Source: Bacteroidia bacterium (GTDB lineage Bacteria; Bacteroidota; Bacteroidia; B-17B0; Aurantibacillaceae). Taken from it: a stretch of 64,000 bases of DNA. The position numbers and the translations under genes are program-made. This document shows, piece after piece, positions 42,923-52,247 of this stretch. The DNA lies in assembly GCA_016787785.1 (NCBI GenBank), contig JAEUTO010000006.1:496001-560000 (forward strand), written 5' to 3'. Position 1 is the stretch's first letter. Every line of letters begins with the position of its first letter. The notes beneath the pieces were generated by a model. That model was not told the origin of the DNA and did no database searches. It saw only the letters and a program-made list of their open reading frames with translations.

Positions 42923-43729
42923 ATGAAGAAAGTTGTTTTTTTAGTTACCTGTTTAGTTGTTTTAAGTTCTTGCTCAGACCCAAAGCCGGAAGATCAAGAA
43001 GCGATTGTAAACGATTCAATTGCGGTTGCCAGTGAACTTATGGTTATTGAAAGCAAAGATAGAGGAGTAAGTATAATGAAAGGCTTTTGGTATAATCCGT
43101 CTTTTTACGAAAAAGTGAAAGCAACACAAAAAGTAAAAGATAATTTAAAAGGTACTTATCAATATTTTTATTTGAACGAGGAAGGTTTGATCCAGCGCAA
43201 TGAAGGCTTTACAAGCCAGGATAATATTCCTGTGACCTTTTCTTTACAAAACAATATACTTTCAATTATGGATAATGGAAAAACCATTTGTTGGTTATCT
43301 ATTAAAAATGACAGTACGGCTTTATTAAAAACAATTGGCCTTAATAAAGATACATTGAACATTAGTTTGAAAAAATTGAAAGGTGAAGCATCCAAAAGAT
43401 CAGAACTGGATCAATATGAATATTTGCTGGGTATTAATACCGTGGTTGGCAAATATATTAGTGAAAAAGGGGAACAGATAGAATTTAAAGCCGATGGTTC
43501 TTTTACAGGCTTTGACCTTAATACTGAATACTTTGTTGAAGGCCTTGGCTACGAGGGGCTTGACGGTGATTACGAGTTTGATGCAATTAGTATTAAAAAT
43601 GACGAAACACTGATGTCTTACAAGTGGACATTAGCCAATAATATCTTAACTTTGACGGAAATAGAGACTTCTGAAAACGGAACTGATTTTAAGCTGAGTT
43701 CTAAGCCTCTTATTTTTAAGAAAAAATAA
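42923..43729 (+). CDS. Hypothetical lipoprotein
   Basis: The 268-residue protein has a lipoprotein signal (LVTCLVVLSSC, Cys at about 17). The mature part looks like two copies of a beta-sandwich module: GTYQYFYLNEEGLIQRNEGF with NNILSIMDNGKTICWL, then GKYISEKGEQIEFKADGSF with NNILTLTE. It resembles lipocalin-like DUF sets but I do not name one. It lies 7 nt before ispH. Confidence 0.72.
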   Translation: MKKVVFLVTCLVVLSSCSDPKPEDQEAIVNDSIAVASELMVIESKDRGVSIMKGFWYNPSFYEKVKATQKVKDNLKGTYQYFYLNEEGLIQRNEGFTSQDNIPVTFSLQNNILSIMDNGKTICWLSIKNDSTALLKTIGLNKDTLNISLKKLKGEASKRSELDQYEYLLGINTVVGKYISEKGEQIEFKADGSFTGFDLNTEYFVEGLGYEGLDGDYEFDAISIKNDETLMSYKWTLANNILTLTEIETSENGTDFKLSSKPLIFKKK

Positions 43730-43736
43730 TTTTTAA

Positions 43737-44969
43737 ATGAAGACCTTTAATGTTCCTGAATTTTACAGGAGCCCCATCATATCAAAAGTAAAGCTATACC
43801 GTAAGGTGCAGGATCCGCGTAAAAAGGATAACAGTCCTACCGTATTGGATTTTGGTACTGTAAAATATTATATCGCAAGGCATTTTGGTTTTTGTTTTGG
43901 TGTTGAGAATGCTATTGAAATTGCATTTAAGGCCTTGGACGAAAATCCGGGGAAAAAGATCTATTTGTTAAGTGAAATGATCCATAACCCAGCCGTGAAC
44001 AAAGACCTTACAGAAAGAGGTGTGCTTTTTTTACAGGATACGTTGGGCGAACAATTGATTCCCTTTGACGCGGTTACGGCAAACGATATTGTAATGATAC
44101 CCGCATTTGGCGCACCGTTGCCATTATTAAAATTATTGGAAGAAAGAGGAATTAAGACCGAAGCGTACGATACAACCTGTCCTTTTGTAGAACGCGTTTG
44201 GAAAAAATCGGAGCAGATAGGTAAAACAGAGCATACAATTATCATTCATGGAAAATATAATCACGAAGAAACGCGCTCTACTTTTTCGCGCAGTGCTATA
44301 GATAGTAAGGCAGTTGTTGTGGTGCGAGACATGGAAGAATCAAAGCGTTTGGCCGAATATATTTTAGGAAGTAAGGGTCAGGAACAATTTGAAGAAGAGT
44401 TTAAAGGAAAATTTACTGAAGGATTTAATGTTAAAGAACATTTTAAAAAGATAGGGGTTATTAATCAAACAACTATGCTTGCTACCGAAACAGCAGAGAT
44501 TGCAGACTATTTTAAAACTGTTTTAGTAGAAAAATTCGGTGAACAGGATATTAAAACGCATTTTTCGGAAACACACGATACATTGTGTTACGCCACTAAC
44601 GAGAACCAGGACGCTACTTATGGTTTAATAGATACGGATGCCGATCTTGCAATAGTTGTAGGCGGCTATAACAGCAGTAATACGTCTCATTTAGTTGAGT
44701 TGTGTGAGCGTAAATTTCCAACCTATTTTATTTCGTCGGAAAAAGAAATAGAAAATGCAACAACCATTCATCACTACGATTATCCAAATAAAAAAAAGGT
44801 AACAACAACTAATTTCTTACCAACTAAAACACCATTAAAGATCGTCATTACCAGCGGCGCATCTTGTCCCGATTCTTTATTAGATGCAGTAATGAATAAA
44901 CTAAACACATTTATCGGCAACACAAAAAAGATAGATGATGTAATGGAAAATTTAAAGACTTATAACTAA
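43737..44969 (+). CDS. ispH: 4-hydroxy-3-methylbut-2-enyl diphosphate reductase
   Basis: IspH performs the last step of the MEP isoprenoid pathway with a [4Fe-4S] cluster. The three cluster cysteines are visible at Cys53 (FGFCFGVENA), Cys148 (DTTCPFV) and Cys377 (GASCPDS). The HNPAVN histidine (His83) and IIIHGKYNHEETRST are also present. At 410 residues it is the long form with an extra N-terminal segment and an insert, as in plants and cyanobacteria, and distinct from the roughly 315-residue E. coli form. Confidence 0.95.
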   Translation: MKTFNVPEFYRSPIISKVKLYRKVQDPRKKDNSPTVLDFGTVKYYIARHFGFCFGVENAIEIAFKALDENPGKKIYLLSEMIHNPAVNKDLTERGVLFLQDTLGEQLIPFDAVTANDIVMIPAFGAPLPLLKLLEERGIKTEAYDTTCPFVERVWKKSEQIGKTEHTIIIHGKYNHEETRSTFSRSAIDSKAVVVVRDMEESKRLAEYILGSKGQEQFEEEFKGKFTEGFNVKEHFKKIGVINQTTMLATETAEIADYFKTVLVEKFGEQDIKTHFSETHDTLCYATNENQDATYGLIDTDADLAIVVGGYNSSNTSHLVELCERKFPTYFISSEKEIENATTIHHYDYPNKKKVTTTNFLPTKTPLKIVITSGASCPDSLLDAVMNKLNTFIGNTKKIDDVMENLKTYN

Positions 44970-44992
44970 CGACTAAAATCTAACGACTGTAC

Positions 44993-45796
44993 ATGAATAT
45001 CAAACTAAACAAACCCCTTATTTTTCTTGACCTCGAAGCGACGGGCCTTAGTATTGGTTCAGACAGGATAGTTGAGATCTCGCTTTTAAAATTAAATATT
45101 GATAACAGCACTGAAACCAAGACACAACGGATAAATCCCGAAATGCCAATACCTGATCTTGTATCGCAGATCCATGGTATTTATGATAAAGATGTGGCAG
45201 ACTGTCAAACCTTTAAACAAGCGGCTCCGGAGTTGTTGCGTTTTATTGGCAAAGGCGATTTTGCGGGTTACAATTCTAACAAATATGATATTCCGTTATT
45301 AGCGGAAGAATTTTTGCGTGCAGAAGTAGATTTTGATCTTGAAGGCAGAAAATTAGTGGATGTACAAAATATTTTCCATTTTATGGAGCCGCGTAACTTA
45401 AGCGCGGCCTATAAATTTTATTGTAACAAACCTTTGGAGAATGCGCACAGTGCGGAAGCCGATGTGCTGGCTACTTTTGAGATCTTTAAAGCACAGGTGC
45501 AGCGGTATGAAGGGGTGGAAGTAACAGATGCGAAAGGAAATAAAACTATTCCTGTTGTAAATGATATTCCAAAATTAAGTGAGTTAACAACTGCCAAATC
45601 AAAAAATGCCGATCTGGCCGGCAGAATTGTTTTTAACGATAAAGGTGTAGAAGTGTTTGCTTTTGGAAAACATAAAGATAAACCGGTTACGGAAGTCTTT
45701 ACCAAGGAACCATCCTATTACAGCTGGATGATGCAAGGAGATTTTCCGCTGTACACAAAAAAAATTATTACCAAGATACGATTGACCATGAAGTAA
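44993..45796 (+). CDS. DnaQ-like 3'-5' exonuclease
   Basis: The 267-residue protein has the DEDDh exonuclease motifs: FLDLEATGL (ExoI, Asp and Glu), GYNSNKYDIPLL (ExoII, catalytic Asp) and NAHSAEADV (ExoIII, His and Asp). A C-terminal module of about 60 residues (VFAFGKHKDKPVTEVF, YYSWMMQGDFPLYTK) resembles the exodeoxyribonuclease X-type tail. It acts on single-stranded 3' ends and could be a proofreading-type or repair enzyme. No polymerase gene is near. Confidence 0.9.
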   Translation: MNIKLNKPLIFLDLEATGLSIGSDRIVEISLLKLNIDNSTETKTQRINPEMPIPDLVSQIHGIYDKDVADCQTFKQAAPELLRFIGKGDFAGYNSNKYDIPLLAEEFLRAEVDFDLEGRKLVDVQNIFHFMEPRNLSAAYKFYCNKPLENAHSAEADVLATFEIFKAQVQRYEGVEVTDAKGNKTIPVVNDIPKLSELTTAKSKNADLAGRIVFNDKGVEVFAFGKHKDKPVTEVFTKEPSYYSWMMQGDFPLYTKKIITKIRLTMK

Positions 45797-45811
45797 GCGC
45801 TAAACCAAAAA

Positions 45812-47803
45812 ATGTTCAATGTTAAATATATAATAAGCCTTTTCTTAATTTTTTGTTTCCTTTTCTCTTTTCCACAAGAGAATAAAGAAAGAGAGAAGCT
45901 AATACAAGAAATTGCGGTAGCTAAACCTGATACAATTAAAGTAAAAAAACTATTCGCGCTGGGGCGCCTTTACCCACTATCGGAAAATGATGCTTCGATC
46001 AAAGTACTGCAAGAGGCTTACAGCCTTTCTGTAAAACTAAAATACGCCAGGGGACAGATCAACGCGTTAAATGCGATAGCGGATCAACAGTGGAACAGAA
46101 CTAATTATGAAAAGGCGTTTCAGTATTATTATAAAGCTTACCGTGTAAGCGATTCAATAAAAGATCAAAAATTTGTGGCTCTGTCGTTATACAATTTAGG
46201 ATGGGTTGCTTGTATTCTTCAACACAATTATAAAGAAGATGGTTACTTATACCGATCGCTGCAAATAAGTCAAACCTCAAATGATCTTGGCGGAACATTG
46301 CGTGCTTATAACGCTCTTGGAAATTATTATTATGACCGATACAGTACACAAAGAGAAAAAAAATACTTTGACTCTACCGTTAAGTACACACAAAGAGGTA
46401 TCGATCTTTCTAAAAAAAATAAAGTATATGGCCCTTTGCCACCATTTTATGTGAACCTAGGCGATCTCTTTTATATCGCAAAAGATTACAAATCGGCGCG
46501 CTTTTATTATTTGAGCGCTGCCGATGGTTACAAAACCAAATCAGATTCTTTTAATTTGGTTTTTATCATGAGTAAGATCGCTCAGTGCAATGGCGAATTT
46601 AGAACGAGTGACGAAGACATAAATAATTTAAATTTTGCCAGAGCATATAGCAGAAAAAATCAGATCAAGGATCTTGAATCGGACGTGCTGCAAATGCTGT
46701 CGAACTTGTATTATAAGCATGGTAAATATAAAGAGGGTTTTGATGTGTTTAAAGAATACATTGAAACCAAAAAGGAACTGGATAAAAAATCATATGCTAC
46801 ATCGGTGACCAATTTAGAGAACAATTATTCACTTGAAAAGTCGGAGTTAAAAGTCTCTCAACTTAGTCAGGCAAACGAGATACAAGAGCTGAAAAATAAA
46901 CGAAAAAGTTATTTTATTTTTGCATTAATAGGAGTAGGGGTGGTTGTTATTTTTGTTGCCTTCCTGCTTTTTCGTCAGAATAAATTAAGGCAGCAAACCA
47001 ATATTCAACTACAGGAACAAAATAATATAATCAAGGAGAAAAAGCAAGAGATAGATCATAGTATACAATACGCAAAAGGAATTCAATTGGCTATTTTGCC
47101 GGAGATAAAAGAGCTTCACGATCAATTTAAAGAGAGCTTTGTATTGTACAAACCAAAGGATGTAATAAGCGGCGATTTTTATTGGTTCGCTAAGGTTGAA
47201 GATAGTTTTTATTGTCTTGCCGCAGATTGCACCGGGCATGGCGTACCCGGCGCTTTAATGAGTATTATTGGAATGGATAAAATTATTCAGGCTATTTTTG
47301 AAAAGAAGATTACTGAACCAAATAAAATACTTTCGTATTTAAATATTCAAATTAAAAATGTTTTAAAACAACACTCCGATGCATCTATACAAAAAGACGG
47401 TATGGATATTGCGATCTTAAAATTTGATGCTTCTAACTCTTTTGTAGAGTATTCCGGAGCAAACAGACCATTATTTTTGATAAGAGATAAAGAGATAATC
47501 GAGTATAAGGCAAATAAAACCGCCATTGCAGGTTTTACGGCGAATGACTATGAATTTAATACACATAAGATCTCATTATTAAAAAACGATAGTTTGTATA
47601 TTTTTACCGATGGCTATGCCGATCAATTCGGAGGCCCGTCGGGAGGCAAAAAAGTAATGACAAAGAAGTTAAAACAAATGTTAATTTCAATTATAGATCT
47701 TCCTGCCATTGAACAGCGGAATAGTCTGGAGACCGCATTTAATGAATGGAAAGGGAGTTTTGAGCAAACAGATGATGTGCTCATAGTTGGGATAAAAATT
47801 TAA
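45812..47803 (+). CDS. TPR - transmembrane - SpoIIE serine phosphatase
   Basis: The 663-residue protein has a signal peptide (about 1-22), seven or so TPRs in the periplasmic region (to about 360), and a membrane helix (about 368-389). A coiled coil then leads to a HSIQYAKGIQLAILP linker (about 415-430) and a complete SpoIIE/PP2C phosphatase: KDVISGDFYWF, ADCTGHGVPGALMSIIG (about 472-488), GMDIAILKFD, FTDGYADQFGG and TDDVLIVGIK. It is the full-length relative of the six truncated genes at 49220-58157, which end at the same linker. It should sense a periplasmic signal and dephosphorylate a cytosolic partner. Confidence 0.92.
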   Translation: MFNVKYIISLFLIFCFLFSFPQENKEREKLIQEIAVAKPDTIKVKKLFALGRLYPLSENDASIKVLQEAYSLSVKLKYARGQINALNAIADQQWNRTNYEKAFQYYYKAYRVSDSIKDQKFVALSLYNLGWVACILQHNYKEDGYLYRSLQISQTSNDLGGTLRAYNALGNYYYDRYSTQREKKYFDSTVKYTQRGIDLSKKNKVYGPLPPFYVNLGDLFYIAKDYKSARFYYLSAADGYKTKSDSFNLVFIMSKIAQCNGEFRTSDEDINNLNFARAYSRKNQIKDLESDVLQMLSNLYYKHGKYKEGFDVFKEYIETKKELDKKSYATSVTNLENNYSLEKSELKVSQLSQANEIQELKNKRKSYFIFALIGVGVVVIFVAFLLFRQNKLRQQTNIQLQEQNNIIKEKKQEIDHSIQYAKGIQLAILPEIKELHDQFKESFVLYKPKDVISGDFYWFAKVEDSFYCLAADCTGHGVPGALMSIIGMDKIIQAIFEKKITEPNKILSYLNIQIKNVLKQHSDASIQKDGMDIAILKFDASNSFVEYSGANRPLFLIRDKEIIEYKANKTAIAGFTANDYEFNTHKISLLKNDSLYIFTDGYADQFGGPSGGKKVMTKKLKQMLISIIDLPAIEQRNSLETAFNEWKGSFEQTDDVLIVGIKI

Positions 47804-47805
47804 AC

Positions 47806-47857
47806 GGAACAAGCGTTCTAAATAATTTGGAATATTCATTCCGATGTTTTAATTTTA
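47806..47857 (+). promoter_or_regulatory. tetR promoter with two candidate operators
   Basis: TTTG (47826-47829), a 20-nt spacer and TAATTTTA (47850-47857) form a -33/-7 pair before the TetR gene. Two inverted repeats, GAAC-N4-GTTC (47807-47818) and GAAT-N4-ATTC (47830-47841), have centres 23 bp apart. The second lies between the promoter elements, so autorepression by the encoded TetR protein is likely (inference). Confidence 0.55.
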
Positions 47858-47874
47858 CAGTCAAAATTTATCCT

Positions 47875-48456
47875 ATGCCAAAATACAAACAATTTAACAG
47901 AGACAAAGTGCTAGAAGCTGCATCTAATGTCTTTCACGAAAAAGGTTATAATGGAACGTCTATTGACGAAATTTTAACCGCCACCGGACTTAGCAGAAGC
48001 AGTCTGTATGATTCTTTTAAAGATAAACACAATTTATATTTACAGTCATTGGAATTTTATAAGGAATCGAATGATAAAAAATTTCAGAGTTTGGATGAAA
48101 AAGACCTTAACGGACTTCAAAAGTTAGAGACCATGTTTAAGGGTGTGGTTAACCATTTGGTTGAGAACCCTGATGATAACGGTTGTTTGCTGGTTAATGC
48201 CGCGGCGGAAATGAGCAAGCAATGTTTTAAAACATCGCAGGTGATATGTAACAATAAAGACGAAGTGCAAAATTTATTTTCATCGTGGATCAGCGATGCT
48301 GAACAAAAGAAAGTTGTGAAGCTTAATAAGCCCGCAAAAGTTTACGGACAATTCCTTTACAATACACTTTGTGGCTTGCGCGTAATGAGCCAAAGTGGTG
48401 CCGGAAAAACCGAATTAAATAACGTGGTTAAAGTAGCGCTGGATTCTTTAAATTAA
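47875..48456 (+). CDS. TetR-family transcriptional regulator
   Basis: The 193-residue protein starts at the ATG at 47875, because the in-frame upstream extension would place 16 atypical residues before the helix-turn-helix. The DNA-binding domain is DKVLEAASNVFHEKGYNGTSIDEILTATGLSRSSLYDSFKDK, and residues about 70-193 are the ligand/dimer domain (GCLLVNAAAEMS). Candidate operators lie in its own promoter. Its ligand is unknown. Confidence 0.9.
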   Translation: MPKYKQFNRDKVLEAASNVFHEKGYNGTSIDEILTATGLSRSSLYDSFKDKHNLYLQSLEFYKESNDKKFQSLDEKDLNGLQKLETMFKGVVNHLVENPDDNGCLLVNAAAEMSKQCFKTSQVICNNKDEVQNLFSSWISDAEQKKVVKLNKPAKVYGQFLYNTLCGLRVMSQSGAGKTELNNVVKVALDSLN

Positions 48457-48458
48457 GT

Positions 48459-49223
48459 ATGATCATTGATACTCACACCCATCTTTATGCCGAAGAATTT
48501 AATGCAGATAGAAAAGCATTAATTCAGAAAGCTATAAGCAATGGTGTTCAGAAATTTTATTTGCCCAATATAGATTCTACTTCTATTGATGTAATGCATC
48601 AAATGGAAGTAGACTTTCCTGATAATTGTTTTGCAATGATGGGGTTGCACCCATGTAGTGTTAACGCTACCGTTGAAGCCGAACTGGCAATTGTAAAAAA
48701 CTGGCTCGAAAAAAGGAAATACAAAGCAGTTGGCGAAATAGGCATTGATCTTTATTGGGACAAAACTTTTTTAAAAGAACAGCAACACGCTTTTAAATTG
48801 CAATTGCAATGGGCGCTTGATTATAATTATCCGGTTTCAATTCATTGCCGCAATGCCTTTGATGAGATATTTGAAATACTTATTTCCTTCAATAAATTAC
48901 CAAAGGCCATATTTCATTGTTTTTCGGGAAGTGCCGAGCAGGCTCAAAAAATTTTAGAGCTTGGTAATTTTAAATTGGGAATAGGGGGAGTGCTTACTTT
49001 TAAAAATTCGGGTCTTGATAAAGCAATAGAACATGTTGATCTGGAACACCTGGTGTTGGAGACCGATGCGCCTTACCTGGCGCCTGTGCCTTTTAGAGGC
49101 AAGCGCAATGAGCCTTCTTATTTATTAGAGGTTGCGAAAAAATTGGCTCAACTAAAAAATGTATCTATGAGCGAAGTGGAAAGTATAACTACTAAAAACG
49201 CTCAGTTTATTTTTGGTGATTAA
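48459..49223 (+). CDS. tatD: TatD-family metal-dependent DNase
   Basis: The 254-residue amidohydrolase-fold protein has the TatD metal motifs: IDTHTHLY, GEIGID, PVSIHCRNAF, IFHCFSGSAEQA and LVLETDAPYLAPVPFRGKRNEP (the family hallmark). It is a 3'-5' exonuclease or DNA quality-control enzyme. It starts 2 nt after the TetR gene, and its TAA stop overlaps the convergent stop of the TPR gene by 4 nt within TTAA. Confidence 0.94.
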   Translation: MIIDTHTHLYAEEFNADRKALIQKAISNGVQKFYLPNIDSTSIDVMHQMEVDFPDNCFAMMGLHPCSVNATVEAELAIVKNWLEKRKYKAVGEIGIDLYWDKTFLKEQQHAFKLQLQWALDYNYPVSIHCRNAFDEIFEILISFNKLPKAIFHCFSGSAEQAQKILELGNFKLGIGGVLTFKNSGLDKAIEHVDLEHLVLETDAPYLAPVPFRGKRNEPSYLLEVAKKLAQLKNVSMSEVESITTKNAQFIFGD

Positions 49224-50776
49224 CTTTTATCTTTTAAGAACCTTGCCATATACTTTTCTGATGGCAACAAACTTGTTTGAATGCGTTTAGCGTAATGAAT
49301 ACTATCTAAGATCTCTTTTTGTTTTATATCAACCATATTTTTTTGATCTTCAACTAGTTTTTTTTGTAATTCGATCAATTTTTTTTGTTTACTGGTTACT
49401 CTAAAACGATTGACCATAAAAGCGGCAAATAGAATGGTAAGTCCTAAGCTTCCGTATAAAAAATAACGCTTGTTTGTTTCTTGTCTTAATCGGATATCAG
49501 TCACTTTTTTCTCTTCAACAACTTTTATACTATCCGCGGCGGCTTTTTTTTCGTATTCAATTTGAAAACCTTTTTTGATTGCAGCCTTTTTAGACGCGTT
49601 ATTGCTAAGGCTATCTGCTTTTTGTATAAATAATTCATACATAGTTAAAGCTTCATCGTATTTTTTTTGTTTCTTATAGATCTCTGATAATATTTTTGCT
49701 GCATCGCTTATAAATTCGGGTGTGCCAATTTTTTTTGCTACATCAAAACACTTTTCACCATATAGCTGCGCCTCTTTTAAATTATTGGTTAAAAGCATAT
49801 GTTTTGCAAGAGAATGGTAAGATAGAACGATACCGGTTGTGTGATTTGTTTCGATTCTAAGCGCAAGCGCTCTTTCATAAAGCTTTAAAGATTTTTCACG
49901 GGCTGTTCGGATACAGTTTATTTCGCTTGAACATCTTGGATCGCCAAAATCATCATAAAATCCGGCCAGCACATTTAACGATCCGGCCAGGTCAACTTTA
50001 TTATTGATAGAATCTTCTATCTCTATTGCTCTTTCCAATAACAATAAGGCCTTTTTACGGCCGCTCGCAAGACACTCTTCTTTGGTACCTTTGCAATACA
50101 CGTCGCCTCTTTTTGAATAAATATTTGAAACGTTATTTAAAACGGTTGCCAGCGAGCTCAAATTTCTTTTTTTTGTGTGAAGTATTAATGCGCGCTCATA
50201 ATAGGTTAGCGCTTGCAGGAATTCGCCCTCAGCGTTAAAAATATAGGCCATATTGTTGTATACAGTAGCGGCCTGGTTGGTATCTTTTTGCTCAATGGCT
50301 ATTTTTAGAGCTGAGTGATAATATTCGAGGGCAAGCGGCACGTTTCCTTCTGCTTTAGAAGCAAAGCCAAGGTTAATGTAGGTAGAACCGATGCCACTTG
50401 TGAATTTGTAAGTTTTTTGAATTTCCAGGGCAAAACCATAATATTTTTTTGCATTTGCAAAATCTCCCAAACTATTGTAGTGATACCCTTTGTTACTTAA
50501 GGCAACCGAGAGGTAGTCTGAATAAGTACGCCTAAGTTGACCGTTACTTTTTTGCGCCGCTTGTTTTGATAGTAATATTAATTTATCGTTGTAAATGGGC
50601 CACACCGTTTCTTCAAGACCGCTCTCAATATAGTTCAACAAAGAACTGCATTTTAGCGTATCGTGAATGTTGCTTGAAAGCATTCGGGAAATTGAATCAT
50701 CGGCTCTTTTTTGAGCACATAACTGTACTACAAAATGAAAAAAAATAAACGCTATGTTAATCCTTTTTAAGTTCAC
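49220..50776 (-). CDS. Truncated TPR-coiled-coil sensor, array member 1
   Basis: This is the last gene of the six-gene array. It encodes about 518 residues from the GTG at 50776, which gives a signal peptide MNLKRINIAFIFFHFVVQLC and overlaps the upstream stop by 20 nt. About seven TPRs follow, then a membrane helix (RYFLYGSLGLTILFAAFMVN), coiled coil and the terminal KEILDSIHYAKRIQTSLLP. Two TPRs carry extra Cys-containing inserts (CKGTKEECLASG and CSSEINCIRTA) that members 2-6 lack. The chain ends 14 residues after LLP, with no phosphatase domain. Confidence 0.88.
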   Translation of the reverse strand: MNLKRINIAFIFFHFVVQLCAQKRADDSISRMLSSNIHDTLKCSSLLNYIESGLEETVWPIYNDKLILLSKQAAQKSNGQLRRTYSDYLSVALSNKGYHYNSLGDFANAKKYYGFALEIQKTYKFTSGIGSTYINLGFASKAEGNVPLALEYYHSALKIAIEQKDTNQAATVYNNMAYIFNAEGEFLQALTYYERALILHTKKRNLSSLATVLNNVSNIYSKRGDVYCKGTKEECLASGRKKALLLLERAIEIEDSINNKVDLAGSLNVLAGFYDDFGDPRCSSEINCIRTAREKSLKLYERALALRIETNHTTGIVLSYHSLAKHMLLTNNLKEAQLYGEKCFDVAKKIGTPEFISDAAKILSEIYKKQKKYDEALTMYELFIQKADSLSNNASKKAAIKKGFQIEYEKKAAADSIKVVEEKKVTDIRLRQETNKRYFLYGSLGLTILFAAFMVNRFRVTSKQKKLIELQKKLVEDQKNMVDIKQKEILDSIHYAKRIQTSLLPSEKYMARFLKDKS

Positions 50777-52247
50777 CGGTGTTTTTTGGAAGGACTTTTG
50801 ATATATATTTTTCTGTTGGCAGCAAACTTTGTTGTATGCGTTTCGCATATCTTATGCTATCCAACACTTCTTTTTGTTTTTCTTCTACGAGATTTTTTTG
50901 CGCTTCAACGATCGCTTTTTGTTCTTCAATAATATTTTTTTGTTTACGGGTTATTCTAAAGCGATTAAACATAATGCCTCCAAAAACAAAGGTCAACAAA
51001 AGGCCGGCGTATAAAAAATACCGTTGATCTTTTTCTTGTTTGAATTGAATGGCTGTTAGTTTTTTTTCTTCGGCAACTTTTACGCTATCCGCAGCTGCTT
51101 TTTTATCATACTCGTACTTCAGTTGAGACTTGATAGACGCTTTGCGGGTTTCCTGACTATAGATACTGTCTCTCATCTGTATGTAGAGTTCATAGTTCTC
51201 TAAAGATGCCTTAAAATTCTTTGTTTTCCGGTATATTTGTGCGAGTGAGAGCGCACAATTTCTTATTAGTTCCGGGTTTTGTATTTCTTCGGCAATTTTC
51301 ATGGCGCTCAGGCTATGTTTTAGCGCCTTGTCAAGATCATTCATGTTAAGGTAAATGGCACACAGCATATCATGCGCTGCTGACAAAACAGGCTTATAAA
51401 TTTTTGCTTGCTTGTCGTTAATTATTTTAGTGCAATTCTCAATAGCGTTATCGTAATCTTTATTTATAAGATAGATCTTTGAAATGTTTCTTAAGGCCAT
51501 TAAGTAACCTGTGTGATCATTTATTTCTTCGAGCAAGTTTTTACTTTCAGTAAAATACTTTAGAGCGTTGGTATAGTCTTTTTTGTCTAGATAAACCCCA
51601 GCCATATTTGTTAATGAGTAGGCAGTACCACGTTTATCTTTAATTTTTAATTGTATCTTATAAGCTTTTTCATAGTACTCAAAAGCTTTTGTTAGGTCTT
51701 TTTGTTTATGGTGGGTTAGTCCAATACTTACCAAAAGTCGGGCTGTTAATTCACTTAAATTCTCTTTTTCTGCAATTGCCAAACTGCTGGCGTGAAGCTC
51801 TAATGCTTTTGATATATTTCCTTTTAAGTTATAAGCTTTACCAATGTTATATAATGATTCGGCGTAACTGCTTTTATCGTTAATTTTTTTAGAAAGATCA
51901 AGGCATTCGCTAAAGTAGACTATTGAGGAATCTATTTGTCCGGTTAAATTAAATAGATAGCCCTTGTTATTTGAAGCTGCAATTAATTGTTTGTGATAGA
52001 ATAGGGATCTATCGTTACCGGATATTATTTTACGTTTTGAGAGTTGATAAACCTGTTGGTTGTATACCGGCCACAAATTATCATCGGGTATTGTTTCCGC
52101 AAGTCTTAACAGTATGGCGCACTTAGCCGAATCGTTATTGGCAAGACTGAGTTCATGTTTAAGTGAATCCAGCAATCTATCTTGACCGGCTAATTCAGTA
52201 CAGGTGAAGCAAATCAAAAGTATGAAGTACGATCTAAGTTCTTTCAT
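50757..52247 (-). CDS. Truncated TPR-coiled-coil sensor, array member 2
   Basis: A 496-residue protein with an export signal (MKELRSYFILLICFTCTELA), a conserved pre-TPR segment (AKCAILLRLAETIPDDNLWP), seven 40-residue TPRs, ELYIQMRDSIYSQETRKAS, KKAAADSVKVAEEKK, a membrane helix (YFLYAGLLLTFVFGGIMFN) and coiled coil. It ends EVLDSIRYAKRIQQSLLPTE plus about 17 residues. The ATG overlaps the preceding gene's stop (ATGA), indicating translational coupling. It is a sensor without an enzymatic domain. Confidence 0.88.
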   Translation of the reverse strand: MKELRSYFILLICFTCTELAGQDRLLDSLKHELSLANNDSAKCAILLRLAETIPDDNLWPVYNQQVYQLSKRKIISGNDRSLFYHKQLIAASNNKGYLFNLTGQIDSSIVYFSECLDLSKKINDKSSYAESLYNIGKAYNLKGNISKALELHASSLAIAEKENLSELTARLLVSIGLTHHKQKDLTKAFEYYEKAYKIQLKIKDKRGTAYSLTNMAGVYLDKKDYTNALKYFTESKNLLEEINDHTGYLMALRNISKIYLINKDYDNAIENCTKIINDKQAKIYKPVLSAAHDMLCAIYLNMNDLDKALKHSLSAMKIAEEIQNPELIRNCALSLAQIYRKTKNFKASLENYELYIQMRDSIYSQETRKASIKSQLKYEYDKKAAADSVKVAEEKKLTAIQFKQEKDQRYFLYAGLLLTFVFGGIMFNRFRITRKQKNIIEEQKAIVEAQKNLVEEKQKEVLDSIRYAKRIQQSLLPTEKYISKVLPKNTGELKKD

